A stretch of DNA of 64,000 nt from Clostridia bacterium. Its GTDB lineage: Bacteria; Bacillota; Clostridia; Christensenellales; Aristaeellaceae. Of this stretch, positions 16,534-25,743 are shown piece by piece. Below the pieces are notes generated by a model. The model searched no databases, was not told the DNA's origin, and saw only the letters and a program-made list of their open reading frames with translations. Numbering within the stretch: position 1 is the first letter of the stretch; every line of letters begins with the position of its first letter. The stretch lies in NCBI GenBank assembly GCA_030529995.1, contig JAUMVT010000001.1, positions 57,257 through 121,256 of the forward strand. Reading direction: 5' to 3'. The position numbers were made by a program, and so were the translations under genes.

Positions 16534-19137
16534 ATGGCCAACGTAACGCCCATGATGCAGCAATATTTGAACATGAAGGCCAAGTATAAGGACTGCATTC
16601 TGTTCTTCCGGCTGGGCGATTTCTATGAGATGTTTTTTGACGATGCCAAACTGGTGTCCCACGAGCTGGAGCTGACCCTTACCGGCAAGGATTGCGGCCT
16701 GGAAGAACGTGCCCCCATGTGCGGCATCCCTTACCACGCAGCCAATACCTACGTGGAAAAGCTGATCGAAAAAGGGTACAAGGTCGCTATCTGCGAGCAG
16801 CTGGAGGATCCAGCACTGGCCAAGGGACTGGTGCAGCGGGACGTGATCCGCATCATTACCCCCGGTACGGTGAATGATCCGGCTATGCTGGATGAGCGGG
16901 CGAATAACTTTTTGCTGTCCATTTACTTCACCGGGGACAAGGCGGGACTGGCCTTTGCGGATGTGTCTACGGGCGAGTTTTTTGTCCACGAGGTGGAGCA
17001 TGCGGAGCAAACGATGGCGGACGAGGTGGCACGAATCAGCCCCATCGAAATCATTACCTCCGACATGGTGAAGCTCCACGCCTGTCACATGCGGGAGGAA
17101 GTTTCCACCTCAGAGGAGAGCGGCAGCAGCTTCCAGTACCAGAATGCGTCGGAAGCCCTGTGCAAGCATTTTGCATTGCAGGATCTGTCTCCTCTGGGGC
17201 TGACGGAGGAATACCGTGCCGGTGCCTGTGCGGCAGGGGCACTGATGCATTACCTGAGCGACACACAGAAAAATGCGCTGGAGCACATCACCACCCTGCG
17301 GATTTATCAGGGCACGGAAACCATGCTGCTGGATCGGAACACCCGGCGCAATCTGGAACTGACGGAAAGCCTCCGAAACCGTTCCAAGAAAGGATCTCTC
17401 CTGTGGCTGATGGACAAAACATCCACCGCCATGGGCGGACGGCTGCTGAGAAGCTGGATTGAGCAGCCCCTTGTGAACAAAACAGCCATCAACCGCCGGC
17501 TGGATGCAGTGGAGGAATTCACCCATCAGCATGTGCTGACCATGACCCTTGCTGAGGAACTGCAGGGAGTCTATGACGTGGAACGGCTGCTGAGCAAGGT
17601 GGCTTACAAGAGCATGAATGCCCGAGATTGTCTGGCACTGTGCGCTTCCCTGCAAAAGGTACCGGGGATTCGAGGCCTTCTGGAAAAGTCAGAAAGCGCA
17701 GCCGTGCGGGAGATTCGGGATCATCTGGATCCCTTGGAGGATTTGACTTCCCTGCTTGCACGAGCCATCCATCCGGATGCGCCCATCCTGATTACCGAAG
17801 GCGGCATTATTGCCGACGGCTATTCCTCCGTGCTGGATGATTACCGGCTGGCCTCTACCAACGGTAAGCAATGGATTCTGGAACTGGAGCAGCGGGAGCG
17901 GGAACAGACCGGCATCAAGAACCTGCGCATCCAGTACAACAAGGTCTTCGGGTACTACATTGAGGTGACTCGCTCCTATTATGAGCTGGTGCCGGATCGG
18001 TATCAGCGGAAGCAAACCCTGGCCAACTGCGAACGGTACATGACGCCGGAGCTGAAAGAGATTGAACAGAAGATTGTCGGCGCACAGGAGCAGTCCGTTC
18101 GGCTGGAACTTCAGCTGTTTAACGAGATTCGGGAGCAGATTTCTGCCCAGATCGGGCGGATTCAGCAAACGGCCATGGCGCTGAAAACCTTGGATGCCAT
18201 TCTGGCGCTGGCCAAGCTGGCAGTCAGCAATCATTACGTTCGGCCGGAGATCACCGATGACGGCAGTCTGGACATTGTGGAGGGGCGTCATCCCGTGGTG
18301 GAGCAGACCATGCAGGATGGGTTCGTCCCCAATGATACCCACATGGATCAGCAGGCGCAGCGGATGCTGATCATCACCGGCCCCAACATGGCAGGCAAAA
18401 GTACCTACATGCGCCAGGTGGCGCTGATCACCCTTATGGCGCACATCGGCTCCTTTGTACCGGCCAAGGAAGCGCGGATCCCCATTGTGGATCGGATCTT
18501 TACCCGGGTTGGGGCATCCGATGATTTGGCCAGCGGACAAAGTACCTTCATGGTGGAAATGTCGGAGACCGCCTATATCCTCCGCAATGCTACGGCCAAA
18601 TCTCTGGTGATTCTGGACGAAATCGGCCGGGGAACCTCCACCTTTGACGGCCTGTCCATTGCCTGGGCGGTAGTGGAATATCTGTGCGACAAGCAGAAGG
18701 TGGGGGCAAAGACCCTGTTCGCAACTCACTATCATGAACTGTCGGAGCTGGAAGGTCACATTGACGGGGTACAGAATTACTGCATTTCCGTTAAGGAGCA
18801 CGGAGAAGACGTGATCTTCCTGCGGAAGATTGTCCGCGGAGGCGCTGACAAGTCTTTCGGCATTCATGTGGCTCGACTGGCAGGGGTTCCCCATCCGGTG
18901 CTGGTGCGTGCCCATGAGATTCAGGCAAGGCTGGAGGTCAGTGACATTAACCAGAACACCATCGGCCAGAACATTCTGGGCGAAGAAGTGAAACGGGAAA
19001 ACGAACAGGTGGACATGTTCGAGTTTGCCAAAACCGAAATTATCAATGAGCTGCAAAATATTGACGTCATGGCACTGACCCCCATGGACGCCATTAACAA
19101 GCTGTTCCTGCTGCGGGAAATGGCACGGAAGCTCTGA
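16534..19137 (+). CDS. mutS: DNA mismatch repair ATPase MutS
   Basis: 867 residues, full length. The mismatch-recognition domain I carries the F-Y-E motif (D-F-Y-E-M-F near 30). Connector, lever and clamp domains follow. The ABC-type ATPase has Walker A G-P-N-M-A-G-K-S at 616-623, a D-E-I-G-R-G-T-S Walker B and signature region, and a T-H-Y-H-E-L switch. AAGGAGG lies before the ATG. MutS binds mispairs and recruits MutL, encoded 26 bases downstream. Confidence 0.99.
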   Translation: MANVTPMMQQYLNMKAKYKDCILFFRLGDFYEMFFDDAKLVSHELELTLTGKDCGLEERAPMCGIPYHAANTYVEKLIEKGYKVAICEQLEDPALAKGLVQRDVIRIITPGTVNDPAMLDERANNFLLSIYFTGDKAGLAFADVSTGEFFVHEVEHAEQTMADEVARISPIEIITSDMVKLHACHMREEVSTSEESGSSFQYQNASEALCKHFALQDLSPLGLTEEYRAGACAAGALMHYLSDTQKNALEHITTLRIYQGTETMLLDRNTRRNLELTESLRNRSKKGSLLWLMDKTSTAMGGRLLRSWIEQPLVNKTAINRRLDAVEEFTHQHVLTMTLAEELQGVYDVERLLSKVAYKSMNARDCLALCASLQKVPGIRGLLEKSESAAVREIRDHLDPLEDLTSLLARAIHPDAPILITEGGIIADGYSSVLDDYRLASTNGKQWILELEQREREQTGIKNLRIQYNKVFGYYIEVTRSYYELVPDRYQRKQTLANCERYMTPELKEIEQKIVGAQEQSVRLELQLFNEIREQISAQIGRIQQTAMALKTLDAILALAKLAVSNHYVRPEITDDGSLDIVEGRHPVVEQTMQDGFVPNDTHMDQQAQRMLIITGPNMAGKSTYMRQVALITLMAHIGSFVPAKEARIPIVDRIFTRVGASDDLASGQSTFMVEMSETAYILRNATAKSLVILDEIGRGTSTFDGLSIAWAVVEYLCDKQKVGAKTLFATHYHELSELEGHIDGVQNYCISVKEHGEDVIFLRKIVRGGADKSFGIHVARLAGVPHPVLVRAHEIQARLEVSDINQNTIGQNILGEEVKRENEQVDMFEFAKTEIINELQNIDVMALTPMDAINKLFLLREMARKL

Positions 19138-19162
19138 TTTCCGTGCTGAGGGGAGGTGTATT

Positions 19163-21076
19163 ATGGCAGGTGCCATTCGTTTATTAACCCAGGAGGTCAT
19201 CGGGAAAATTGCCGCCGGCGAGGTGGTGGAGCGTCCCTCTGCCGCCATCAAGGAATTGGTAGAAAACAGCCTGGACGCCGGAGCAACGGCGGTAACGGTG
19301 GAAATCCGTGACGGAGGCATTACCTATTTCCGTGTTACGGATAACGGCAGCGGCATTCGGCAAGGCGAGATCCGCATGGCCTTTGAGCGGCATGCCACCA
19401 GCAAAATCACCGCCTCCGATGATTTGAATGCCATCCAGACGCTGGGCTTCCGGGGAGAAGCATTGGCGTCCATTGCGGCGGTGGGCAAGGTGACCTGCAC
19501 AACACGCACACACGCAGATGATACCGGCATCAAGGTGCAGAACGAGGGCGGACAAATTATCTCCATGGAGGAAACCGCCTGCCCGGAAGGCACTACCTTT
19601 GTGGTGCGGGAATTGTTCTACAACACACCTGTTCGGCTGAAATTCCTGAAGAAGCCGGTAACGGAAGCCGGGCTTGTTTCCGATTTGATGATGCGCCTGA
19701 TCCTTTCTAGGCCGGATGTTTCCTTCCGCTACGTCAGCCAGGGAAAGACCCTGTATCATTCTGCCGGAGACGGACAGCTGGAATCCGCCGTGTTCAGCAT
19801 TTACGGTACGGAAATGAAGCGCACCATGCGCCGGGTACACGGCTGCGAAGGCGGCGTGGTGGTAGACGGCTATGTAGGCATTGGGGAAGGTGCCCGGAGC
19901 AACCGCAGTCACGAATCCTTCTTCATTAACGGGCGGTACATGCGGAGCGGCCTGCTTTCCTCTGCCGTGGAGAGCGGCGTGCGGGAACGGGTCATGATCG
20001 GCAAGTATCCCACCTGTGTGATTCACCTGACCATGCCCTATGAGCAGGTGGATGTAAACGTGCATCCCAACAAGCTGGAAGTACGCTTTCAAAATGAGGC
20101 TGCCGTGGCGCAGGCCGTGGAGAACATTATCCGGGACAGCATTACGGATCGGGATGCCTTGGAACGTCCCACTCCTATGCTGCTGACGGAGGAAGAACGC
20201 CCCCAACTGCCGGTGCAGGTAACGAAGACAGTGCCCAATGTGTCACAAACCCAACCGCTGATGGTGAAGAGCCAGACAGTGCCGCCCATGACCGCAGTGG
20301 AGTCAAACCCTGCACCGGCAGCAGTACCTGTTATGCAGCGTGCTCCGATTCCGACTATTCCTGTTATGCGGAGCCCGGCAGCCACTGTGCAGCGGTATTT
20401 GGAGGAGGAAACCTTGCCTCCGCCCCTTTCCTCCGTGCCGGAAACGGCTGTGCAGACACCTATGGATGGCGAGCAGGTAGAAAGCTTTTTGCCGGATGCG
20501 CCTAAGCCTATGAAGCTGCTTGGCGTGGTATTCAACACTTTTATCCTTGTGGAGTATGAGGATCATCTGCTGATGATTGACCAGCATGCCGTGCATGAAC
20601 GGCTGCTGTTTGATAAGCTGTCCAAGGCATATGACCAGCATGAGGCAGGGCAGGAGTTGCTGGTGCCCTTGGTGCTGCATGTATCTCGCAGGGAACAGGA
20701 ATTGCTGGAGGATAACAAAGCCGTGCTGGAGAGCATCGGTCTTTCCGTGGAATCCTTCGGGGATCAGGAAATTTCCGTGCGCTCCTTGCCCATGATTCTC
20801 GGTCAGCCTCAGGCGGCGGACTTCATCCGGGACATTCTGGATCAGCTGCAAAGCGAACGGGGGCAGATCAACATGGACAAGCGCCGTGCTTCCATTCTTC
20901 AGCTTGCCTGCAAGAAGGCGGTGAAGGGCGGCGATCCCCTGAGCGAGGATGAAATTCGAGACCTGGTCAGCCGCATGATTGATCAGCAGGTCACGCCCAC
21001 CTGTCCCCATGGACGGCCGCTGGTGGTGGCCATCAGCCATCGAGAACTGGATAAGCGGTTCAAGCGCATCCAGTAG
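19163..21076 (+). CDS. mutL: DNA mismatch repair protein MutL
   Basis: 637 residues. GHKL ATPase N-domain (about 1-330): E-L-V-E-N-S-L-D-A-G, D-N-G-S-G-I and G-F-R-G-E-A-L. A Pro/Val/Thr-rich linker (about 335-445) precedes the C-terminal endonuclease and dimerisation domain. The nuclease motif reads D-Q-H-A-V-H-E-R-L-L-F-D, so the last acid of the D-Q-H-A-x2-E-x4-E pattern is Asp rather than Glu. The accompanying A-C-K-K-A-V and C-P-H-G-R-P segments are present. It is therefore probably a nicking MutL, as expected where MutH is absent. Confidence 0.98.
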   Translation: MAGAIRLLTQEVIGKIAAGEVVERPSAAIKELVENSLDAGATAVTVEIRDGGITYFRVTDNGSGIRQGEIRMAFERHATSKITASDDLNAIQTLGFRGEALASIAAVGKVTCTTRTHADDTGIKVQNEGGQIISMEETACPEGTTFVVRELFYNTPVRLKFLKKPVTEAGLVSDLMMRLILSRPDVSFRYVSQGKTLYHSAGDGQLESAVFSIYGTEMKRTMRRVHGCEGGVVVDGYVGIGEGARSNRSHESFFINGRYMRSGLLSSAVESGVRERVMIGKYPTCVIHLTMPYEQVDVNVHPNKLEVRFQNEAAVAQAVENIIRDSITDRDALERPTPMLLTEEERPQLPVQVTKTVPNVSQTQPLMVKSQTVPPMTAVESNPAPAAVPVMQRAPIPTIPVMRSPAATVQRYLEEETLPPPLSSVPETAVQTPMDGEQVESFLPDAPKPMKLLGVVFNTFILVEYEDHLLMIDQHAVHERLLFDKLSKAYDQHEAGQELLVPLVLHVSRREQELLEDNKAVLESIGLSVESFGDQEISVRSLPMILGQPQAADFIRDILDQLQSERGQINMDKRRASILQLACKKAVKGGDPLSEDEIRDLVSRMIDQQVTPTCPHGRPLVVAISHRELDKRFKRIQ

Positions 21077-21088
21077 GGAGGGACTGCA

Positions 21089-22033
21089 TTGACGGATCAA
21101 CGAGATTGCTGCTGGGTGCTGACCGGTCCCACAGCCAGCGGCAAAACATCCCTGTCCATTCACCTGGCCAAAGCCTTTCAGTGTGAAATCATCTGCATGG
21201 ATTCCATGCAGATTTATCGGGGCATGGACATCGGTACGGCCAAGCCCACGCTTGAGGAGATGGACGGCATTCCCCATCATATGCTGGATGTGGCCGATCC
21301 GAGGGAAAACTACAGCGTTGCCCAGTACCAGCAGGCGGCAGAAGCCGTAGCGCAGGAAATCCTCCGGCGCGGCAGACAGCCTCTTTTTGTTGGCGGTACC
21401 GGGCTGTATCTTCGTGCCCTGCGCCATCCCATGAGCATGGGAAAGGTGGCGGCGGATGATGCCTTGCGGGAAGCCCTCCAGCAGGAAGCGGATGCGCCGG
21501 GAGGCAGAGAGGATCTACATCACAGGCTGGCCATGGTGGATCCGGACACGGCAGAACGCCTGCCGGTGAACGATGTACGCCGTGTGATTCGGGCACTGGA
21601 GGTTTATCAGCTGACAGGCGTGCCTTTTTCCAAGCAGCCGCAAATGGAAGAAGCGGCAAGGTTCCGCTACCGTGTGGCTACTCTGACCATGGAGCGGAGT
21701 CTTTTATATGAACGCATCGAACGGCGTGTGGATGCCATGATGGAACAGGGCTTGCCGGATGAAATCAAAGGGCTGCTGGATGCAGGGGTTCCGGCGGATG
21801 CTCAGGCCATGAAGGCCATTGGCTACAAGGAACTGATTCCGGCGCTGCGGGGCGACGTCTCCATGGAAGAGGCGGTTGCTGCCCTGAAGCAAAACACCCG
21901 GCACTATGCCAAGCGTCAGCTGACTTGGATGCGCCGTGAGGAAGACGTGTGCTGGGTAGACAGCCTAAGCACGGACACTTATGAGCAATTAGCAAACTGG
22001 TATACGCAAGGAGCAGAGAATCATGACGATTGA
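21089..22033 (+). CDS. miaA: tRNA dimethylallyltransferase
   Basis: 314 residues starting at TTG 21089, with GGGAGGG upstream. P-loop G-P-T-A-S-G-K-T at 13-20. The family motifs D-S-M-Q-I-Y-R-G-M-D-I-G-T-A-K-P and G-G-T-G-L-Y follow. It transfers the dimethylallyl group to A37 of tRNAs reading UNN codons, giving the substrate for MiaB. It overlaps the next gene by 11 bases. The dimethylallyl diphosphate would come from the MEP pathway, represented in this window by dxs. Confidence 0.98.
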   Translation: MTDQRDCCWVLTGPTASGKTSLSIHLAKAFQCEIICMDSMQIYRGMDIGTAKPTLEEMDGIPHHMLDVADPRENYSVAQYQQAAEAVAQEILRRGRQPLFVGGTGLYLRALRHPMSMGKVAADDALREALQQEADAPGGREDLHHRLAMVDPDTAERLPVNDVRRVIRALEVYQLTGVPFSKQPQMEEAARFRYRVATLTMERSLLYERIERRVDAMMEQGLPDEIKGLLDAGVPADAQAMKAIGYKELIPALRGDVSMEEAVAALKQNTRHYAKRQLTWMRREEDVCWVDSLSTDTYEQLANWYTQGAENHDD

Positions 22034-23276
22034 AGAAAGAATCACCCACGCTGAAGCAGGGCTGAAGGACGTATTTGCACGGATTGACCATATGGAGGAG
22101 ATTGGCACAAGGCGGGTGCTGGATGCCTTCCGCACCCATGAAATTGCCTATCGCCACTTTGCACCCACTACCGGCTACGGCTACGATGACGTGGGACGGG
22201 ATACGCTGGAAAAGGTCTTTGCTGACCTGTTTGGCACGGAGGCAGCCATTGTTCGTCCTCAGATTGCCAGCGGGACCCACGCTATTTCCCTGTGCCTGTT
22301 CGGCCTGCTGCTGCCGGGGGATCATGTGCTCAGTGCTACCGGCAAGCCCTATGACACACTGGAAGACATTATCGGCATGGGGGAAGGCACTGCGCCGGTA
22401 GGTTCCCTGAAGGAAATGGGCGTTGTTTATGATCAGGTGGAATTGACGGATGCCGGGGAAATTGATCTGGATGCGGTGGAACGTGCCATCACCCCCAAAA
22501 CAACGCTGGTGATTGCCCAGCGCAGCCGCGGATATGCTTGGCGTCCTTCCCTGATGCCGGAAAAATTTGCTCCCTTGGCGGCGATGCTCCACGAAAAGCA
22601 CCCCGGCGTTCGGCTCATGGTGGACAACTGCTATGGCGAGTTTGTGTGCGAAAAGGAGCCGACCCACTACGGCGCCGATGTGTGCGTGGGCAGCTTGATT
22701 AAGAATCCCGGCGGCGGCCTTGCGCCTACCGGCGGCTATGTGGCAGGACGAAAGGACGCCATTGAGCGCATTGCGTATCGGCTGACGGCTCCGGGCATTG
22801 GCTTGGAGGTAGGCTCGTACGCAGGCAGCTATCAGCCCTTTTATCAGGGATTGTTCATGGCACCTCACACCGTTGCCCAAGCGATCAAAACGGCTTGCCT
22901 TGCTGCCAGAGTGTTCGAAGAATTGGGCATGACCACTACCCCTCCTGCTGATGAACCTCGTGCGGACATTATCCAGGCCATTCAAATGGAAACGCCGGAA
23001 CGGCTGGTAGCTTTCTGTCAGGGGATCCAAATGGCTTCTCCCGTGGACAGCATGGCTCTGCCGGAGCCCTGGGATATGCCCGGCTACCGGGACCAGGTGG
23101 TCATGGCAGCCGGCACCTTTGTGGCCGGTGCTTCCGTGGAGCTTAGTGCCGATGCGCCCATGCGTGCACCTTTCACGGCGTATATGCAGGGCGGCCTGAC
23201 CTATAGCCATGGCCGTATTGCCCTGAAAACCGCCCTGGAACGCATGGTGAAGCAGGGGGCACTGGCCATCGATTGA
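22023..23276 (+). CDS. PLP-dependent methionine gamma-lyase-like protein (aluminium resistance family)
   Basis: 417 residues, a fold-type I PLP enzyme of the Alum_res (YnbB) family. The cofactor pocket and catalytic lysine are in S-L-I-K-N-P-G-G-G near 222-230, and the conserved early segment R-H-F-A-x-T-T-G-Y-G-Y-D-D-x-G-R-D is present. The family is annotated as cystathionine beta-lyase or methionine gamma-lyase related, with an undefined substrate. It follows miaA by overlap, as in many Firmicutes, where this gene commonly sits near miaA, hfq or glnR. No hfq is seen here. Confidence 0.9.
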   Translation: MTIEERITHAEAGLKDVFARIDHMEEIGTRRVLDAFRTHEIAYRHFAPTTGYGYDDVGRDTLEKVFADLFGTEAAIVRPQIASGTHAISLCLFGLLLPGDHVLSATGKPYDTLEDIIGMGEGTAPVGSLKEMGVVYDQVELTDAGEIDLDAVERAITPKTTLVIAQRSRGYAWRPSLMPEKFAPLAAMLHEKHPGVRLMVDNCYGEFVCEKEPTHYGADVCVGSLIKNPGGGLAPTGGYVAGRKDAIERIAYRLTAPGIGLEVGSYAGSYQPFYQGLFMAPHTVAQAIKTACLAARVFEELGMTTTPPADEPRADIIQAIQMETPERLVAFCQGIQMASPVDSMALPEPWDMPGYRDQVVMAAGTFVAGASVELSADAPMRAPFTAYMQGGLTYSHGRIALKTALERMVKQGALAID

Positions 23277-23320
23277 GACAAGATTACGAATGTTTCTGAC
23301 TTTTTATCAGGATTTGTTCG

Positions 23321-23349
23321 TTGACAAGCAGTCCTTGCTGCGCTATAAT
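23321..23349 (+). promoter_or_regulatory. Strong sigma-A promoter of the phosphoribosyltransferase gene
   Basis: Perfect TTGACA (23321-23326), 17-base spacer and perfect TATAAT (23344-23349). The leader to the start codon is only about 40 bases, too short for a purine riboswitch. Confidence 0.88.
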
Positions 23350-23396
23350 AAAGCGTAAAAAGTGGGTCACCCCATGAAACTGAAATAGAGGGATAC

Positions 23397-23957
23397 ATGA
23401 TGTTGACACATAAGATGACCATTGCAGGCTGCGAACGGTATCTGCCGATTTGCCGGGTAACGGACGATCTGTACATTGGCGCTTTCGTAATCTTTGGCGA
23501 TGTGGAATTGACGGTTGCCTGTGCTACGGAGCTGCTGAAGAAGGCACCGGAATATGACTACATGATCACGGCCGAGTCCAAGGGGATTCCGCTTGCCTAT
23601 GAAATGGCTCGTCAGGCAGGGGACAGCAAGTGGTTCCTGGCTCGGAAGGCACCGAAGCTGTACATGCAGAACATTTTCAGTGTGAAGGTGCATTCCATCA
23701 CCACCGCTGCGGAGCAGACCCTGTATCTGGACGGAGCAGATGCCGAGATGATGAAGGGCAAGCGGATTCTGATTGTGGATGACGTGATTTCCACCGGCGA
23801 GTCCCTCCGTGCCATTGAAGAACTGGTGAAGCAGGCTGGCGGCATCATTGCAGGCCGGATGGCGATCTTGGCCGAGGGCGATGCCCAAGATCGGGAAGAC
23901 ATTCAGTATCTGGAGAAGCTGCCCGTGTTCAACGCTAAGGGCGAGATCATCGGTTAA
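23397..23957 (+). CDS. Phosphoribosyltransferase (adenine/xanthine type)
   Basis: 186 residues of type I phosphoribosyltransferase fold. The PRPP-binding motif I-L-I-V-D-D-V-I-S-T-G-E-S spans 124-136, and an A-E-S-K-G-I-P-L-A-Y segment near 59-68 resembles the adenine/xanthine PRTase E-x-R-G loop. It probably salvages a purine base from PRPP. The base cannot be told from sequence; the length (about 186) fits xanthine or adenine enzymes. ATG 23397 and 23400 are both usable behind GAGGG. It is monocistronic between its own promoter and a two-way terminator. Confidence 0.85.
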   Translation: MMLTHKMTIAGCERYLPICRVTDDLYIGAFVIFGDVELTVACATELLKKAPEYDYMITAESKGIPLAYEMARQAGDSKWFLARKAPKLYMQNIFSVKVHSITTAAEQTLYLDGADAEMMKGKRILIVDDVISTGESLRAIEELVKQAGGIIAGRMAILAEGDAQDREDIQYLEKLPVFNAKGEIIG

Positions 23958-23971
23958 GCCGAAGCACATAA

Positions 23972-24013
23972 AAATATCCCCTTCGAAGGATTCTCCCTTC
24001 GGAGGGGATATTT
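23972..24013. terminator. Bidirectional terminator between convergent genes
   Basis: Long, nearly perfect hairpin AAATATCCCCTTCG...GGAGGGGATATTT. T-rich sequence follows on both strands. It serves the phosphoribosyltransferase gene (plus) and the tetR gene (minus). Confidence 0.88.
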
Positions 24014-24026
24014 GTTTCTGGAAGCC

Positions 24027-24614
24027 TTATTCCTGAATCAGCTGCTTGCAGGCACTGTCTACCAGGGCGTCAATGCCTGCCTGGTAATGTTCGCCTACCT
24101 GGTCGGCATTGGTCAGGGAAAGCATCAGGATCACCACCACAGCCGCTGCCGTATGATCCGGCACAGTCAGCACCACGCCCACCTGCCGGATGATGTTGAT
24201 GATGAATTCCTCCTGGCTGTGATAATGTTCGTCCAGCACATCTTCAGGGATGCGCCTGAGCATGATGGGTATCTCTTCCGCCAGAAAGCGGCCGATGGGC
24301 TGAGCAACAATGAAGCGGAAGGCTTCCCGAAAGGCCAAAGATGCCCGAGCCGGTGCCGGAAGATCCTTATTGTCTTCCAGTACCTTGGCTGCGGCAGCGT
24401 ATGCTTTCTGCTGCCAGGTTTCCAGCATGTCGAGAAACAGCAATTCTTTGCTGGCATAGAAGTGATAAAAAGCACCCTTGGAGATGCCGGCTTCTTCAGC
24501 CAGCATCTCCACCGTGGTTTTCCGCATGCCTTCCGCACAGGCATGGTTCCATGCGGATTGCCGCAGCTTGCCGATGATCACTTCTTTTTCTGTGTCACGA
24601 AAAGCGGTGGCCAT
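24027..24614 (-). CDS. TetR/AcrR family transcriptional regulator
   Basis: 195 residues. An N-terminal TetR helix-turn-helix (about 10-57; A-E-E-A-G-I-S-K-G-A-F-Y-H-F-Y-A-S-K-E) is followed by a helical ligand domain. It is the last gene of the ABC exporter operon, nine bases after the adaptor gene. It probably represses the operon promoter at 28829-28857, where an inverted repeat overlaps the expected start point. Ligand unknown; an exported compound is the natural guess. Confidence 0.92.
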   Translation of the reverse strand: MATAFRDTEKEVIIGKLRQSAWNHACAEGMRKTTVEMLAEEAGISKGAFYHFYASKELLFLDMLETWQQKAYAAAAKVLEDNKDLPAPARASLAFREAFRFIVAQPIGRFLAEEIPIMLRRIPEDVLDEHYHSQEEFIINIIRQVGVVLTVPDHTAAAVVVILMLSLTNADQVGEHYQAGIDALVDSACKQLIQE

Positions 24615-24623
24615 GGCACTTCC

Positions 24624-25676
24624 TCACTTCTTTGTCAGGTAGATGGATGCGCTGGCACCCAGAGAAGCAGACTGGTCGATTGCTACATGTACGGCGTAGT
24701 AGGCCGCATTCTGCCGAGTCACACCCAGGGAAGAAATCTCCGTGACCGTGCCATAGAAGACCACGGATTCATCGGTATCCAGGGTGCAGGGCACACTGCT
24801 GCCGACCCGTACGGCACCCATGTCCATTTCATCCACCTGAGCAACAATTTCCAGCTCATCGGTCAGGTAGATTCGTGCCAGCAATTCGCCCTTCCATACC
24901 TGCTGGCAGGGGGAAACGGCCACGGAGGCTACTACACCGCTCTTGGGTGCAGTAACGATGGGGGAGGCACCGACATCCGCATCCTGGGACATGAAGGTCA
25001 TCAGGGCTTGACCACGGGTAACCTTGTCGCCTGCATTCACCAGCACTTGATCCACACGACCGCTGCCGGCAAGCAAAATGGGATCCCGGCGAACCACAAC
25101 GCCCTTGCCCACACAATCCTTGTTGTTGTAGCTGTCATCACGGTACAGGGTCATGGTGGCGTTGCTGTCAAAGCTGCCTTGGGTGATATCCACCACATAG
25201 CTGGTGCCGCTGACAGCCACAACCGTGCCTTCGCCTTCCTTATTGTTGTTGGACTTGAAGTACAGCGTTTCGCCAATGTGAATGGTACGGTTCTTTTCCT
25301 CGTTGTATGCGCCGGAGGTAGAGGCATTGATCCGCTGGGTTACCGTGCCTTCCAGGGCGATAACGGCGCCGTAGCGGGAGGCAACGGTCTGTGCATCGTC
25401 TCCGGGTTCGGCAAAGACGGTGGCAACGGTGGCATCCTCACTGGCATACAGGGTATTGGTCAGCATGGTGAACAGGGTATCCCCTTCGGTCACCGTATCG
25501 CCGGCTTCCAAATCAAAGGAGGCCAGCGTGCCGGAATAGGGGGCGACAATGTCCACGTAGTTGACGGCGCTTACATTGCCGTTGGCGATGGAATAGCCGG
25601 TCAGATCCATATCGGCTAAGGCAGGCGTAGCAAGCAGCAGGGCAAATGCAAGCACAAGGGCGGCAATTCGTTTCAT
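24624..25676 (-). CDS. Secreted HlyD/MacA-like adaptor (biotinyl-lipoyl-like domains) of an ABC exporter
   Basis: 350 residues from ATG 25676, where GGAAG is about 11 bases upstream; an in-frame ATG 13 codons earlier (25715) has no better site. A signal peptide (K-R, hydrophobic 4-20) ends in A-L-A. The mature protein has an N-terminal barrel-sandwich segment (about 40-80), a beta-rich insert and a second lipoyl-like repeat (about 205-255; G-S-G-R-V-D-Q-V-L-V-N-A-G-D-K-V). The C-terminal beta domain resembles membrane-fusion proteins. It lacks the long coiled-coil hairpin of MacA, as expected if no outer-membrane channel is used. Confidence 0.8.
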   Translation of the reverse strand: MKRIAALVLAFALLLATPALADMDLTGYSIANGNVSAVNYVDIVAPYSGTLASFDLEAGDTVTEGDTLFTMLTNTLYASEDATVATVFAEPGDDAQTVASRYGAVIALEGTVTQRINASTSGAYNEEKNRTIHIGETLYFKSNNNKEGEGTVVAVSGTSYVVDITQGSFDSNATMTLYRDDSYNNKDCVGKGVVVRRDPILLAGSGRVDQVLVNAGDKVTRGQALMTFMSQDADVGASPIVTAPKSGVVASVAVSPCQQVWKGELLARIYLTDELEIVAQVDEMDMGAVRVGSSVPCTLDTDESVVFYGTVTEISSLGVTRQNAAYYAVHVAIDQSASLGASASIYLTKK

Positions 25677-25743
25677 GAGGGGTTCAACTTCCTTTCTGTA
25701 CTTCGGTTTGTTCATGATTTTGCAATTCCGACTTCGGTTGGTT

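Noticed and set aside
23350-23396. Purine riboswitch before the phosphoribosyltransferase gene
   Set aside because: Only about 40 bases separate the promoter from the start codon, too short for the aptamer, and no TATA...AATATGG-type core was found.
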